NCBI GenBank assembly: GCA_038501625.1
Contig: JAZAYU010000116.1
Coordinates: 1,302,001 to 1,366,000 of the forward strand
Length of the DNA: 64,000 bases
Direction: 5' to 3'
DNA from: Corbicula japonica
Taxonomy: Eukaryota; Mollusca; Bivalvia; Venerida; Cyrenidae
Of this stretch, positions 1 through 11,608 are shown one piece after another. The notes under the pieces are model-generated. The model did no database searches and was not told where the DNA came from. It was given only the letters and a program-made list of their open reading frames with translations. The stretch's first letter is position 1, and every line of letters starts with the position of its first letter. Made by a program: the position numbers and the translations under genes.

Positions 1-599
1 AATCAGATTTAAAGCTAATTGAATTGTGGTATGTAATAAAAATTGTGCATGTTTTGAACTTAATTATGCATTTTGATATTTTTGGTGCATGAAACAAGTG
101 ATTCAGTGGTTATTTTCTTTTGGATGGTGCAAAAATATATAGATTTTGAATATGCACCTCATACTTATTCAAAGTTACAGTGTCAGGTTTCTTTTTTTGT
201 TGAGTATACATTTAGTGACAAAAAAATACTCCACTGGCATTTGAAAATATCCAAAATCAATACTGACAGAAGAATATTAACAGATTTTTTCATCATTCTA
301 TTTATTTCAAGCTATTTTGAGAAAATTATTTAAAACTGTTTCTATGGAAATAATAGATGAATGTCAGAGGCAAATGTTTGACAATATTCATTTGAAAATG
401 AAAACAACATTTATTTTGACAAAATTAATGATGTTTACTGATAATCTCTCACTATTAATTAAATTTATTCAAGTACTATATGTTGATTTAAATTTTATTA
501 GAATGTGATACAATGCATGTATTTACTGAGGAAAAAGTTTTCTTTGTGAAAACATTTTTCAGATAAAGTATATTTTAAATACATAAAACGATTGCTCAC

Positions 600-770
600 C
601 TCTTCAGTAAGTACCCCGGAGAAGAGCCCAATGTGTTCATCGTGAGCATATCTCTGACAAGCGTCATGTAGATTATATCCCCACTCTATGATCATCTGCT
701 CTAAACCAAACCTGCGCTGCAAGTACGTGTACAGGAAATCGGCCATCTTGTCTCGTACACCATCAGATTT
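600..770 (-). CDS. TSNAXIP1: TSNAXIP1 exon K (last in window)
   Basis: 171 bp, 57 codons, phase 0 at both ends. Encodes MADFLYTYLQRRFGLEQ ... HIGLFSGVLTEE, in the conserved C-terminal part. Donor GTGAGC at 599-594 leads to exons outside the window; 1-599 is AT-rich intron with nothing else recognised. Confidence 0.93.
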
Positions 771-3700
771 CTGAAATTGCAAGTACACCTTTAAACATGA
801 ACTTCTGTCAGGAAATGTTTAAGATTTCTTGCTTATTCATTTCATTTTTAGTAACTATATGACAGAAATTTATTGACAGAAAAAAAGAAACTATTTAGGA
901 CATGTGTTTTTAAATTGATACAGTCTGTAAGTTTTTGGATAACATAGGGTGTTACTCAGTAGTTTGATGGTATTTTTCTTTCTTTTGTGCCCTTGTCTGT
1001 TTGTTTGATTCTCTGTCCTTATGTATATTCATATCAGGTCATAACTGTTTTCACATAATACTGTATTGCAACATCTGCTTACTACAACTGTGTCTTTAAC
1101 CCTTTCCTCCATATATACACCTTTATTGCATGGACAAACAGTTTAGATCCAGATCAGCCAGTACATCTGTGCCATCTGATCAGGATCTAAACTGTTCGCT
1201 TTTTGATTCATTAGGTTATTTATGACCTAAATGCGACCAGTGCAGATCCTGATCAGACCGCACAGATGTGCCGTGTGATCAGAATCTACACTGGTCGCAC
1301 ATGTGTAAAAATGTGTATATATGGAGGAAAGGGTTAATGTATATCTGCAGCTTCAAAGTTAGTCAGACTTGCTATGGATAGTAGTCTTGAGGGATTTTAT
1401 ATCTTAACCTTTAACTCCATATCTATGGGTTTTATAACATGTTCGACCAGCGTAGATCCAGATCTGCCAGCATATCTGTGTGTCTAATATGGATCTACAC
1501 TAGATGCACCTTTGTGAGAAATAGCATAATGAATCTAACAGTGAACAGTGTAGATCCTGATAAGACTGGATGATGCTAGCTTATCAATACATTTTGCCAA
1601 ACCAATAAAGGTGAAAAGTGTTGATATTGATATAGATATAAAAATAGAAGCAAAAATGTGCTTCCTTTACAGGATGAGTCACTTCAATGTCTTGTTATAA
1701 AAGTCCATATTTCCATATATTGGATACATATATCCATATATATTGGATATGGTTGGTGTTCTAAACAAGACTAAAGCAGAAGGAATGACATTTCCACAAC
1801 AGTTGCTATGGTAACTTACAGCAGCATCATTGGCTCCTTTCTCCCTCCATATGTCTTTGATAAGAAGAGAAGCATCTCTTTTACCAAGGCGACGATTCCT
1901 GACCGGTCCATCATGCTGCAAATACTTTGGAACTGACGGTCCTGTACCCTACAAATAGTTAACTACTGATAAAACATTCTGCTCTCATTTTTGAAGCATT
2001 AAAACCTAAAAGTAAACTGTTCAGAAAAAAGTGGTAATGTTACTTAATACAGGACATAAAGATCTTAAATGGACACACAAATGTAGACCTTTGAAAACAA
2101 ATGATAATATAAATAATCTTGCAGCAAAACAATGTTGCATGAAAAAAATACCATCAAGTTTTAGTATGATGAAAGAATATGATGCTTGTATTGTTCTACA
2201 GTTAAACACAGCATAGATCACCTGTCCATCAAAGTATTCAGCTCCGCCTGTGTCCACCACCTCCCCTGAGGCCATCTCTGTGAGAAGTACGTCCACCATC
2301 TCATTACTGGACTTCCCTTCAGACAGCTCCTTCCAGCGTACCATACCACCCCGAATATTGTCCGCACATTTGTCCCAGTCAGGTCTGGAGAAAAATTATC
2401 AAGAAGGTCATGCCTTTTTATGCCCCCGCCATGAAATGGCGACGGGCATTAAGAGTTGCTCCCGTCTGTCCGTCCGATATTCTCGTGAACGCAACTCCTC
2501 CTACACTACTGGTGGGAATTTAATGAAACTTGACCACAATGCTTGGCCTGATATGTAGTTGTGCATGAAGGTGGGGTTTCGCTCTTAAGGAAGGGATTTC
2601 AAAATAACTTGGCACAAATGTTCACTATGACATTGCATTGCATTACCACCAACTTCTTCACAGACATTTCCGAGAAGACAACAGTGCCACAAATACAAAT
2701 AATTCACTTGATCATCAAGTTTATGCATATTCTTATAATTACTCGAACATCACTGTCTATGAAATGCTATTATTCCCATCATTGCACTTTAGTATCTGAA
2801 AACGATGCAAAGCGGGGGCATCCGTGTCCTATGGACACATTTCTAGTTTCAATTTATTATCAGTACTTCCTATCAATAATCATCATTGTTTTTCAGAAAG
2901 GCAGAAATTACAGCAAAATTTCAAAATTTTAGTTTCCATTATTAAACATTCTAAAATGAAAAATAATGGTAGTATCCATGCCATCTGAACATCCATACCA
3001 TCTGATCAGGATTTACAAAGTCCACTTTTAGATTCGTTAGGTTATGTATTGCCAAGAAGCAGTGTAGATTCTGATCACATGGCACAGGTATGCAAGCTGA
3101 TCTGGTTCTACAATGTTCGCAAATGTGATAAAACCATTAAACATTTATATGAAGTAAAGAATTAATTTAATACCTGTACTCTCAGTTTTTGCTTTTTCTG
3201 AGAAACTGAATCATGGTCTGAATACCTGCAAGTCACTATGGTCCTTTGCATGAAGAAAATATTTGATGTTAACATTATGTAAATATGGTAATTGATTCAT
3301 TGCATTCCTAGTCCATTACACTACGTAGAGGAAATCAGTTCATTGATAAAGGTACAATTAATATAGAGTATGATTATTGCTGGTCAACAATGTTTGTCCC
3401 ATGGCCTTACCTGGGTGTCGAGCTTCTGCGGAGTGTCTCACACTCGGTGTAGAACTCATCTCGCTGTTTGACAACCTGCTTGTGAACCTCCAACAGAGCA
3501 CTGAAATCACATTAATTATTAATACATGTATGTTCATGAAAAAGATGAATTTTTGTTAGTATTTATGATCTCCCCTACTCTAGGTTGGAGTTGCTACTGT
3601 TGGTGGCTAGAATGTTTTTTGTTACTTAAATATAAATCCAACACCTTTTGATACTAACTTTGCTCTTTGTCAAAACAATCTTTCTGAAGATATGTACACT

Positions 3701-6700
3701 TCACTTACCATAATATCATGTCAATTATACAAATGTCTAAATGGGAAACATGAAATTTTTGTTCATAACATACTCATGTTCTTGTTTGAGTTTATCGAAG
3801 TCCCCTTGCATTACACCAACTTGTTCTTGTAAAGCCTGAAATTATATAATCATGTAAACTATTAGTAAAGTTAACTAAACCCTATTCCTTTCATGATGTT
3901 ACTTATCATTTTAAGTGATTAAATGCTTGTCAAAAATTTTTGGACAAGTATTACAGTTATTTTAAAGACTCTTTAAAATTTGTGTTACAACTGAAATAAA
4001 AAATAGCTTCGACAATATAACGCAGAATTTTTCATGGGATGTCATTCAGATGCTAAGGGGCAAAACCCTTTTCATATTTCTTTACAAATCTGAACTGCTT
4101 CCATTTTGCATTGGAAAACATTCTGACTAGAGCATGGCTAAAACAAAAGCCTCACACAAATGTTAGAACTGTGCACAATGTTCTCATTTGTGAAGTTGAC
4201 AAGCATGCATGTTTAACCACAACTTGCTGCGAAAAAGCATGCTACCAATAGCTTTGTCATCAATGTGGCTTTACCAACAGCAATTCAAATGACTATGATA
4301 TCAAAATGTCTCTCCAGATTTTGATATAAAAAAAGAAAATTCAAAAGTGTAAATATAATAATTGAACAGATATTTTATGGTGTTACTGGGATATGAAAAA
4401 CATTTGAGCTGTTTAATGTTTGCAAGGGCTTCACACACTTCCATATGATTTTCATACCCTGATGAGTGTGATCAAATATATATTCAATCCTAAGAGATTT
4501 CATAAAGTAGGGAAAGTTACCAGATGTTTCTTCTCAAGAGCCTCAAAATCTCTGCGAGGTATAACATCCCCGTAGTTAGCCTCCATCTCACTCAGTCTCT
4601 TAGATGCTAGCTTCTCATCTTCCCTTGCACGTCTAAAAACAATACATGTATGTTCAACATCAAATGAAGACTTCAATCATTGTATGCATCTAAATTTGAA
4701 CATGTTTAAATACAGAGATCTAAAAGTTTTAACGACCACTTCTAGTGTTTTCAAAGCTCTAAAAGTGAACAGTGTATATCCTGATCAGATGACACAAATG
4801 TTCCAGCTGATCTGGATCTACATTGTTTGTGCATGTGATAAACCCCATATTTATGAAATAAAGTGTCAATAGAGGACAAAGCAAGTTACTTGAGAGCAAT
4901 CTTCAGCATGACAGGGTCATCTTGTTCTTCATCTTCTTTCTTCTGAGACTTCTGGTAGTCCTCTTGCTGGTAGCGCAGGTCATTGATGTCCGACTGCAGC
5001 AGCTTACGAGCATCACGCTCATCACGATACAACTTGTACTGATTCGCTAAGTCATCTTGCAGTTTGGCTACTTGTGTGTGTAAATCTTTGCCATTATTTT
5101 TCAAATCTTCTATTTTCTTCAGTAAGTTTTGTTTCTCTTGCTTCAGGTCAGTAATTTCTGAATAAACAGGAAACATGAATGGCACAATAGAAGTTAAATA
5201 TTTCTTAAGAATGAGTTTTATTATCATCTGATTCTATTTGCAAACTGTAATCTATTAAGATTTAAATACTTTAAAAAAACTTCATTGACAGAATGCTTGA
5301 TTTATACTGATATTATGAAATAACCAGGAATTCAAATATTAGATCTGGATATTATCTTATGTATGTTACCCCTTTACTTTCTGAATACACCTTTGATCAC
5401 AAGGTCAACCTGTGTAGATCCAGAGTAGTCTGCACATCTGTGCAGTCTGATCAGGATCTACAAATTAAAAGCCTCATCTACTGAGTACAGGTTAACTAAC
5501 CTTGCTTCTCTTCATCTCTAATGCTCATAATTTTCTGATCACACTGTTCCGAAACTGTTACCAACATTTGCTGAAAACAAATAATGAATCTTTGATCACT
5601 ATGTCAGTAACAGTTAACATTTTCTTTGTGAAATGATGTGTTCAAAGTTAATTTGATATGTCGAATGTTAAAATTTTGTGCAAGGACCAAACAAGGCTTT
5701 TTCAGGCAACGAAACAAATGGCCCTTTGGTTATAGGACTAAGGCCACGGGCACGGAACGGACACGGAGGTATGGAATATACCCAACAATATCTTTAGTGA
5801 GTGAAAAATTGCTGACATGGATGTGAACAAGGACATGCATGACGGAAATATCGAATACCGGCCTTACTTTGTGCATTGAAGTTTCAAACCACTGGCTATG
5901 CAAAACTTTGTCCTTTGAGAACTTTCAATGTAATCACATTTTGGAGACAAACTTAATTAAAGCAAATTTCTTGAATATGTAAACCTTAATCCTCATGAAA
6001 AAAATGCATAATGGCAATGCAAAATCAAGTGAAAATTTTGCAAATTAATAAATAGTTATTTTATGAGTACACAACTGACATTTAAGTGCCAGTGTTCTGT
6101 TGGTGATACAAAACATCGGCTTCAAGATGTTAGCTTCAATTTTTTATAAAAACGCATTATGTTAACATTTAAGAATTTTTCTTTAACTGTCGCCCTATAA
6201 TCCATACATATGGGTTTTATTGCATATGTGTGAATTACTTGGTCAGAAATAACAGTGAACAGTGAAGATTCTGATCAGACAGCACAGATGTGCCAGCTGA
6301 TCTGGATCTACACTGTTTACAAATGGATAACAGCCATATCACATGAAGTAAAAGTGAAAAAGGAAATAAGAACATACTTTTAAAGGTTCCAGTTCCCTGA
6401 TCTGTTGTCTTTGGTATGCAAACATCATCTCATACTCATTCTTAATAGCTGACAGTAGAGGTTTGTACGTCTTGAAATCTTCTATTAAATATTCAAAAAC
6501 TTCTCTATGGGCCTAAAAAGGAGGACATTGTGAAATTGAATTTCAATTTAGTTAGGTTCATCTGAAGAACTATTCTGACAACCTGAATAAGTAATTAAGC
6601 AGAGGTTATTAAGTCAAAATTAGTTTTACTGAATAATAAATACTGGTATACTCAAGGAAGAAAAGAAATGCAGGTTAAACATTGAAGATGATTCTAGTTT

Positions 6701-7658
6701 TTCCTGTCATGCTTTCTCCGGGAGACATTGTTTTGTAATCCCTTTATGTGACATTTGATACAGTACCATGTTCACTGTAACCTAGAGGTCCTTGGCAGAT
6801 TTTATTGTTTTTGATCTGCACGTTTGCAAAATATTGCAAATAATGTCACCCTGGATTTCTTTATGAGTTTATCCCATGAGTATACATGTATTATTGAGAC
6901 ATCTAATGATAAACCACCTATACTAATATAAATATTAATATGAATAAAATTGTATACTAATTACCTGCAGTCTCAATTCATTTGGCTCAACTTCTGTCAC
7001 ATCAAGGGCTCGTAACTCCTTTTTGAGGTAATTTTCAAGCTGATCAAGGAACCTTGGTTTGGGTATCATGTTTGGTTTGCCCATTTGTTCATCACTGACC
7101 AGGACAAGACTTTTATCTTTGGTCATCATCAAGGATGTGGATGGAATAGAGTGACCACTAGCATGTGCTGGCCATGCATCAAGCTCTCCAGTCTGAGTAT
7201 CTACATATGGCTGCAAGATAAATGGAGATTTAGATTTCATGTATTGCTTCACAAACTTTTAAGAACCTAATGAAACCTACTGTAAACAGTTATGCCTATG
7301 ATTTCTTGCACAAATGCAAAGTTCTTTGCTGCACCACATGGCAATATTTTATCTTGCATTTTTCAGTTTGATGTAACATCAACTCAAGTTATTTATTGCA
7401 ATGACAAATGCCTTTGAGGGAATTCTTTTCCTCTGTTTGGAAGATACATATAAAAAATTATTTCTCCATTGTTTGCACAATCTTTTTTTTTTTAAATATG
7501 TTATCACTATTTTTATATTTCTTAACTAATTTCTGAAAAGTTACATTACCCTTAAAGCTTTTGGTGGTGGCAGCGTATGGACATGCCCTCCCAGTCTATA
7601 TGTTGGTCCATTTAAACCATCATATTTTCTACCCTGGCGAGGGGAAAATGTTTTGGAC
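600..7658 (-). CDS. TSNAXIP1: TSNAXIP1 ortholog (translin-associated factor X-interacting protein 1), 11 coding exons, partial at both ends
   Basis: Coiled-coil protein known in mammals as a partner of TRAX (TSNAX) and expressed mainly in testis and ciliated cells; its exact role is unclear. Joining 7658-7550, 7210-6965, 6512-6378, 5570-5501, 5157-4890, 4632-4521, 3835-3774, 3500-3411, 2384-2222, 1948-1820 and 770-600 gives 518 codons without a stop; all internal introns are GT-AG and phases match. Recognition rests on ordered matches to the vertebrate protein: FLDQLENYLKKEL then IEDFKTYKPLLSAIKN (the TSNAXIP1 N-terminal domain, about residues 90-185), RDERDARKLL, NYGDVIPRRDFE, RW..L.EGK....VDVLL and the DFLYTYLQRRFG segment. 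Residues about 140-365 are heptad-rich coiled coil. The C-terminal third lies left of the window. The 5'-most exon listed starts with one base of a split codon, so at least one upstream exon is missing. Transcribed away from the RANBP9/10 gene. Confidence 0.94.
1096..1337. repeat. Palindromic MITE, best copy of the 'GATCC-TGATCAG' family
   Basis: Terminal inverted repeats start CCCTTTCCTCCATATATACA and are flanked by TTAA on both sides (1096-1099 and 1334-1337), a piggyBac-like signature. The body consists of several inverted copies of TAGATCCTGATCAG / CTGATCTGGATCTA. It lies in a TSNAXIP1 intron. Related degenerate copies in this window: about 1405-1620, 2980-3150, 4740-4870, 5370-5470, 6185-6345, 24578-24715, 31240-31330, 31819-32050, 54150-54330, 54695-54925, 55012-55125, 55848-56105, 57225-57425. 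Confidence 0.75.
1820..1948 (-). CDS. TSNAXIP1: TSNAXIP1 exon J
   Basis: 129 bp, 43 codons, phase 0 at both ends: GTGPSVPKYLQHDGPVRNRR, then KRDASLLIKDIWREK. Matches the vertebrate FLRFDG...KKDVVNLLKDAW segment. Acceptor TTGTAG, donor GTAAGT. Confidence 0.93.
2222..2384 (-). CDS. TSNAXIP1: TSNAXIP1 exon I
   Basis: 163 bp; the first base completes Arg, then 54 codons: PDWDKCADNIRGGMVRWKEL and NEMVDVLLTEM, ending FDGQ in phase 0. Matches the vertebrate PDWTKC and QLVDVLLEE motifs. Acceptor TCCAG, donor GTGATC. Confidence 0.94.
2413..2872. mobile_element. Pearl/CvA-like element, short internally deleted copy
   Basis: Starts TTTTTATGCCCCCGCCATG with the hairpin CCGCCATGAAATGGCG, followed by a short CCGT run, and ends with the hairpin GTGTCCTATGGACAC and ATTTCTAG. 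Both ends and the flanking unique parts match the 2.4-kb element at 34780-37203, but the two tandem arrays of that copy are reduced to one partial unit each. Lies in a TSNAXIP1 intron. No coding capacity. Confidence 0.75.
3411..3500 (-). CDS. TSNAXIP1: TSNAXIP1 exon H
   Basis: 90 bp; one base completes the preceding codon, two left over. Encodes ALLEVHKQVVKQRDEFYTE and ends RRSSTP(R), end of the central coiled coil. Acceptor TTTCAG, donor GTAAGG. Confidence 0.92.
3774..3835 (-). CDS. TSNAXIP1: TSNAXIP1 exon G
   Basis: 62 bp, phase 0 start, two bases left over. Encodes ALQEQVGVMQGDFDKLKQEH, coiled coil, aligned with the vertebrate LQEQLDTL segment. Acceptor TTTCAG, donor GTATGT. Confidence 0.9.
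4521..4632 (-). CDS. TSNAXIP1: TSNAXIP1 exon F
   Basis: 112 bp; one base completes the previous Lys codon, then 37 codons with NYGDVIPRRDFE, matching the vertebrate NFGDVVPRRDFE signature. Acceptor TTTTAG, donor GTAACT. Confidence 0.95.
4890..5157 (-). CDS. TSNAXIP1: TSNAXIP1 exon E
   Basis: 268 bp; begins with two bases completing a Glu codon and leaves two bases over. Encodes coiled coil with the family motifs RDERDARKLL, DLRYQQED and DPVMLKIALK. Acceptor ATTCAG, donor GTAACT. Confidence 0.95.
5501..5570 (-). CDS. TSNAXIP1: TSNAXIP1 exon D
   Basis: 70 bp; starts in phase and leaves one base (G) over. Encodes QMLVTVSEQCDQKI..RDEEK, coiled coil. Acceptor TTTCAG, donor GTTAGT. Confidence 0.92.
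6378..6512 (-). CDS. TSNAXIP1: TSNAXIP1 exon C
   Basis: 135 bp, 45 codons, phase 0 at both ends. Contains IEDFKTYKPLLSAIKN and ends IRELEPLK, near identical to the vertebrate protein; start of the long coiled coil. Acceptor TTTTAG, donor GTATGT. Confidence 0.95.
6651..6880. mobile_element. MITE with CTC[AG]AG terminal inverted repeats, copy 1
   Basis: A 230-bp non-coding unit flanked by TA on both sides; ends are imperfect inverted repeats (CTCAAGGAAGAAAAGAAATG against a degenerate right end CATGAG). The core, including ATATTGCAAATAATGTCACC, recurs at 60671-60856. Lies in a TSNAXIP1 intron. Confidence 0.6.
6965..7210 (-). CDS. TSNAXIP1: TSNAXIP1 exon B
   Basis: 246 bp, 82 codons, phase 0 at both ends. 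Encodes the start of the TSNAXIP1 N-terminal domain (KPRFLDQLENYLKKELRALD ... NELRLQ), one of the best conserved stretches. Acceptor TTGCAG, donor GTAATT. Confidence 0.93.
7550..7658 (-). CDS. TSNAXIP1: TSNAXIP1 exon A (most 5' exon found)
   Basis: 109 bp, first base completes a split codon, then 36 codons beginning SKTFSPRQGRKYDG and ending PPPKALR. Acceptor TTTCAG on the minus strand, donor GTAATG. N-terminal region, poorly conserved and probably disordered. No initiator Met, so an earlier exon exists. Confidence 0.8.
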
Positions 7659-8544
7659 CTGAAACATTCAACATTAGTATTATAAAGATTCTGAACATGA
7701 AAGAGAAAAAATGTCTCATGCACATTCTTCATGTACATCTTGGGAGAAGTGATCATCATAAGAAAGCAGTTATGGAGGCTGTAGAAAGCTCTTCAGAGAG
7801 CTTATGTTATATGTGGATTATCCGACTATATAAATACAATATCAGGATTCCCAGCACCATAGATGAAAAAAATTCCCCGACTTCCCTGACTTTTCATTGA
7901 CCAAATCAGGTTTTCCACTAATATTACCAAACTTAAATGGCCTCAACCTCACCTACTGCTGTCCAATCCACCCATAAGTTCATTTTTTTTTGTTTAAACA
8001 AAAAGTATAACATTATTTAACATTAAAACATGCTTTATAAATCAAATCAAAGTTTGGTGGTTTTTTGTTCAGTGAAATATTAAACTGTGTAAAAAAATAA
8101 TCAAGCAAATCTAACAAGATTTAAGCAATACTTCTAAGATAATTGGTAAATCATGTTTTCTTGACTAGTGATAAGGAAACAAAAATATCACAACACATAT
8201 AAACTTAAATGAATAAACAACATAGTGAAAAGCAGGAGATTATTGCAACTGAAGCTTAAGTATCCATTATGCACTACTGACTGGAATAATCATCAAATGC
8301 AGAGTAAAAGAAATATACATAGTCTGTAAAAGGGGCCAGCGAAAAACATACCATTTTACACAAGTAAAACAACCCCTCAGACAAAATGCCCATAATGTTT
8401 CCTTCATGTTGTAAAATAATTTTTTTTACATAACTCAAATACAAAGCTGATAACACCAATCAAGTTATATAAATGTACACAATTTAGCCTGTTCAGTGCT
8501 TAGTTAACTTTGCATGTTTTGAAGACCCATGACCCAATCCAATA

Positions 8545-9125
8545 AATATAACAAGTCTGATTTTAATAAAAAATATGTCACCCACATCTACACTGGGCCT
8601 TATGGAAAATGGGTCAGTTGATGCAGAATTTATGCTCAAATTTTCAAATCAATCTTAGACTAGTGAAAACTTTAGAAGTTGGTGTCACAAGATTTTAAAC
8701 AAGTGCCAAAATGCCACAAAATACGCCCATCCGAGAATTTGCTATTACTTGGTACTTGCACCAATAAAGGCCCACAACTCTTAAATGGCTAAAGCGATTT
8801 GGCTTGTTATCGAACATGGCTAAGATATTATGCCCATAAACATTTTACCTGAGTTATTGAGTGGTCAAACAAAATGCCACAAAATACATCCATCCAAGAA
8901 TTTGCTATTACTTGGTACTTGCACCAATAAAAGCCCACAACTCTTAAATGGCTAAAGCGATTTGGCTTGTTATCGAACATAGCTAAGATATTATGCCCAT
9001 AACCATTTTCCCTGAGTTATTGAGTGGTCATTGCTGTGAACGCTGCCCACCCGCCATGGGTGTTCCCATAATACGACCTGTCTTTGAAAGACGTATAAAA
9101 ATCATGTACCCATCATAAAAAATAA
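8545..9125. repeat. Repeat block with two 163-bp core units
   Basis: Two near-identical direct units start AAAATGCCACAAAATAC at 8708 and 8871, each with GCCCACAACTCTTAAATGGC and ATTGAGTGGTCA. The flanks 8560-8600 and 9125-9170 share AAAAAATATGTCA and ACATCTACA-like sequence. The layout resembles other core-repeat-bearing elements here. No coding potential. The rest of 7660-8545 shows nothing recognisable. Confidence 0.6.
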
Positions 9126-9472
9126 TGGATTGAGCAACATAAAAAATATGTCAGGCAAATCTACATGATACCCTGTACCTAATTTGTTTAAAGTTTCAAG
9201 TCAGTATCTTGAAAAATGTAGCAGCAGTTCCTGCCACTCTAAAAGTCCTGCCAATATACAAAAAACTACACTGTAGGTTGCTGTGAACTGAATGTTGAAA
9301 CACAGATTTTGTACATGACTGTACATGTCCACACTGTAACACTTCTGCCATCCACACCATGCCAGCAACAAGAATCTGTGTCACCAACCTTGACACCAAA
9401 TGGCTTTTTAGAACCCTATGTACCTAACAAAATACATACCTGAAAGGCGAACTCCAAATCGAATCTAATATA

Positions 9473-10700
9473 CAGTTTGTCAACCAGTTTCGGTTAATTC
9501 ATATATTCGTTGTAAAAGATATACCAAAAGCATTTATCACAACTTTGTTTGTTGTTTGGTTATTAGCAAAATATCATAACCAAAAGATGTTGAATTTATT
9601 TTAGCCTCCGCATTTATTAACTTTTACATGTGTTATATTTACTTAAAGACTAGTTTAAACCAGTTCTGGTTAATTCAATCTATTCCGGTTAAAACTTGGT
9701 AGACATGTCTCAGTGTGAGTTTTGACTGTCTAATTTGATAGCTGTAAACTGGCTTTGACAGACCTAATTCATTTTTACACGTTTTCTGTCCAAGGGTGCA
9801 AAATAATTCTGAAAGAAATGTGAAATAAATAAAATAGCACACTCAAGTCTTACACTGTATTCTATAATTTATTTCTATTTATTACAGTATTAACAAAAGC
9901 AATTAAGCATTCATGACATCAAAGTTCCATTCCAGAGCCAGATATTGCATTACGTGTATCTGATTTAACATACAAGCCATCATTTCATGATTTATAGAAA
10001 TGTTATAATCACGTGGTGGCAAAACACCTCTTCGCGTGGAGTTAGCCATCGTGGGTAACTATGTACTGGTGACCCATTAACTTCTGTGAACACTATACCA
10101 TCATTGCAGGTTTAGGATATCTTTGATGAAGGGTGCAAAAGACCTTGAGACATGACAAATCTGTAAACCAGCTGCATCATCTAGCTTTGAGTGTCTCTTT
10201 TCCTCGGTAGCAGTTCCCCGTTTATCCTTTAAAATTGAATTCCAAAACTAGAATTCACACTAATTACTATAATTCTGAATCACTGATCCTGAACTGGTTT
10301 AAACCCATGCTTCTCAAAAACCGTCACAAAAACAGAATGAAAATATTTATGCATACGATCTTGCTTGTGATGATAGAGCATTGATATAACACAATATTGC
10401 ATATCACATTTTTTCGTTATCGGGCCAATAAAGTTTGTTTCTTGCGATGGATGTCAAGCTTAACATCTCCGCGTTGAAAAATTTTGGACGCGAGTGTCTG
10501 CAATTGCCTTTGTTGATGCGGCGCTTGATCGAAAGTAAACACTAGATCAAATGTTTGAGTTCGTAAATGTTCAGTTGAAATGCTATTTATTGTGACTAAA
10601 TGAGTATTTTCACTCGTTGCACTAAAATATTTCTAACATGGGGTAGGAAATATAAAAGTTAACCGGAACTGATTCATAACCGGAACTGGTTGACAAACTG
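9473..10700. mobile_element. 1.2-kb TA-flanked element with CAGTTTGTCAACCAG inverted repeats
   Basis: The left end CAGTTTGTCAACCAGTTTCG and the inverted right end (CAGTTTGTCAACCAGTTCCG read on the minus strand) are flanked by TA at 9471-9472 and 10701-10702, as in Tc1/mariner-type insertions. GGTTAA/CCGGTT sub-terminal motifs repeat inside. No open frame above 60 codons, so it is non-autonomous. Confidence 0.75.
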
Positions 10701-10702
10701 TA

Positions 10703-11608
10703 TGATATTTTATAATAAATGTGTTCTTTTTTTATGCAACAAATTTATAAACCTCCTCACATGTCATTGATTTTTGGTTACACAGCTACGTTTACCTGAC
10801 AGTTGTGTATCAATTGATAAAAAGGAATGTTTTTATTGGTTATTATATTAAAATGAACATGACACTGTAAAAGGCAGATTCCAAGTTTTTTAAGGGAATT
10901 TAATTATTTTAATGATACCTTTGACACTATTTCTGTTGTATAACAACATCTGAACATACCAGCATTGAAGTTTTCATTTAGAAATGAAAAAAAATTAATC
11001 TGGGCTTTTTCCACAGTTTTGATCATAAATGTTCAAGACATAAAGGGCAGGCATCAATAAAAATTCAGTAGGTTAAATGGGTCTGTGCTTTGAGTCAAAT
11101 TAAATATTGAGACACAGTTAAGTGTGAATCGTAATTCACAATCAAATATGTTTGCCAACTTTTTGAGTTAAATTTAAGAACATTCTCCTTTACATTTTTG
11201 CAACATCAATATATCATCCAGGATACACCTTTTTGCACTTTGTTTGGTCACTCCTGGGTGGACTGAGTAGCCTGGGATTTACTAACACCCCACGCATGGC
11301 CATAATATATCAGTAAATGCATGGTTGCCATTATAATAGTAGATCATGTTTACTCCTTTATATAATGCCTAAGTAAATGCATCTCTTTGTTCATTGGTGT
11401 TTAATCAAGGAGGGTGGTGTTATAGGGATGGATTGAAATATATGAAAGAAAGATAATATCAGAATACAAAATTAAAACTGAAATGGCAATATCCTGGTTT
11501 AGGCCCCGAAGGGGTTTGTGTTTTTTAGACTCAAATATAATGACTATTGTAATGTCATATCGTTGTAATCTTCTCAGTTATTAGTTGCAGGTAATACAAC
11601 CTACAGTT
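10703..11608. other. Intergenic stretch without recognised features
   Basis: AT-rich, no open frame of note, no recognised repeat on reading. It lies between the TSNAXIP1 exons and the RANBP9/10 promoter and could be intron if the TSNAXIP1 first exon is further right. Confidence 0.5.

Noticed and set aside
9430..9480. Minus-strand TTTCAG|GTATGT donor as the end of TSNAXIP1 exon 1
   Set aside because: No start codon in the required phase, and upstream sequence runs into the end of the 9473-10700 element.
10025..10052. Minus-strand ATGGCTAACTCCACGCG followed by a GT donor, as TSNAXIP1 exon 1
   Set aside because: It leaves one base over, whereas the next exon needs two; it also lies inside the 9473-10700 transposon.
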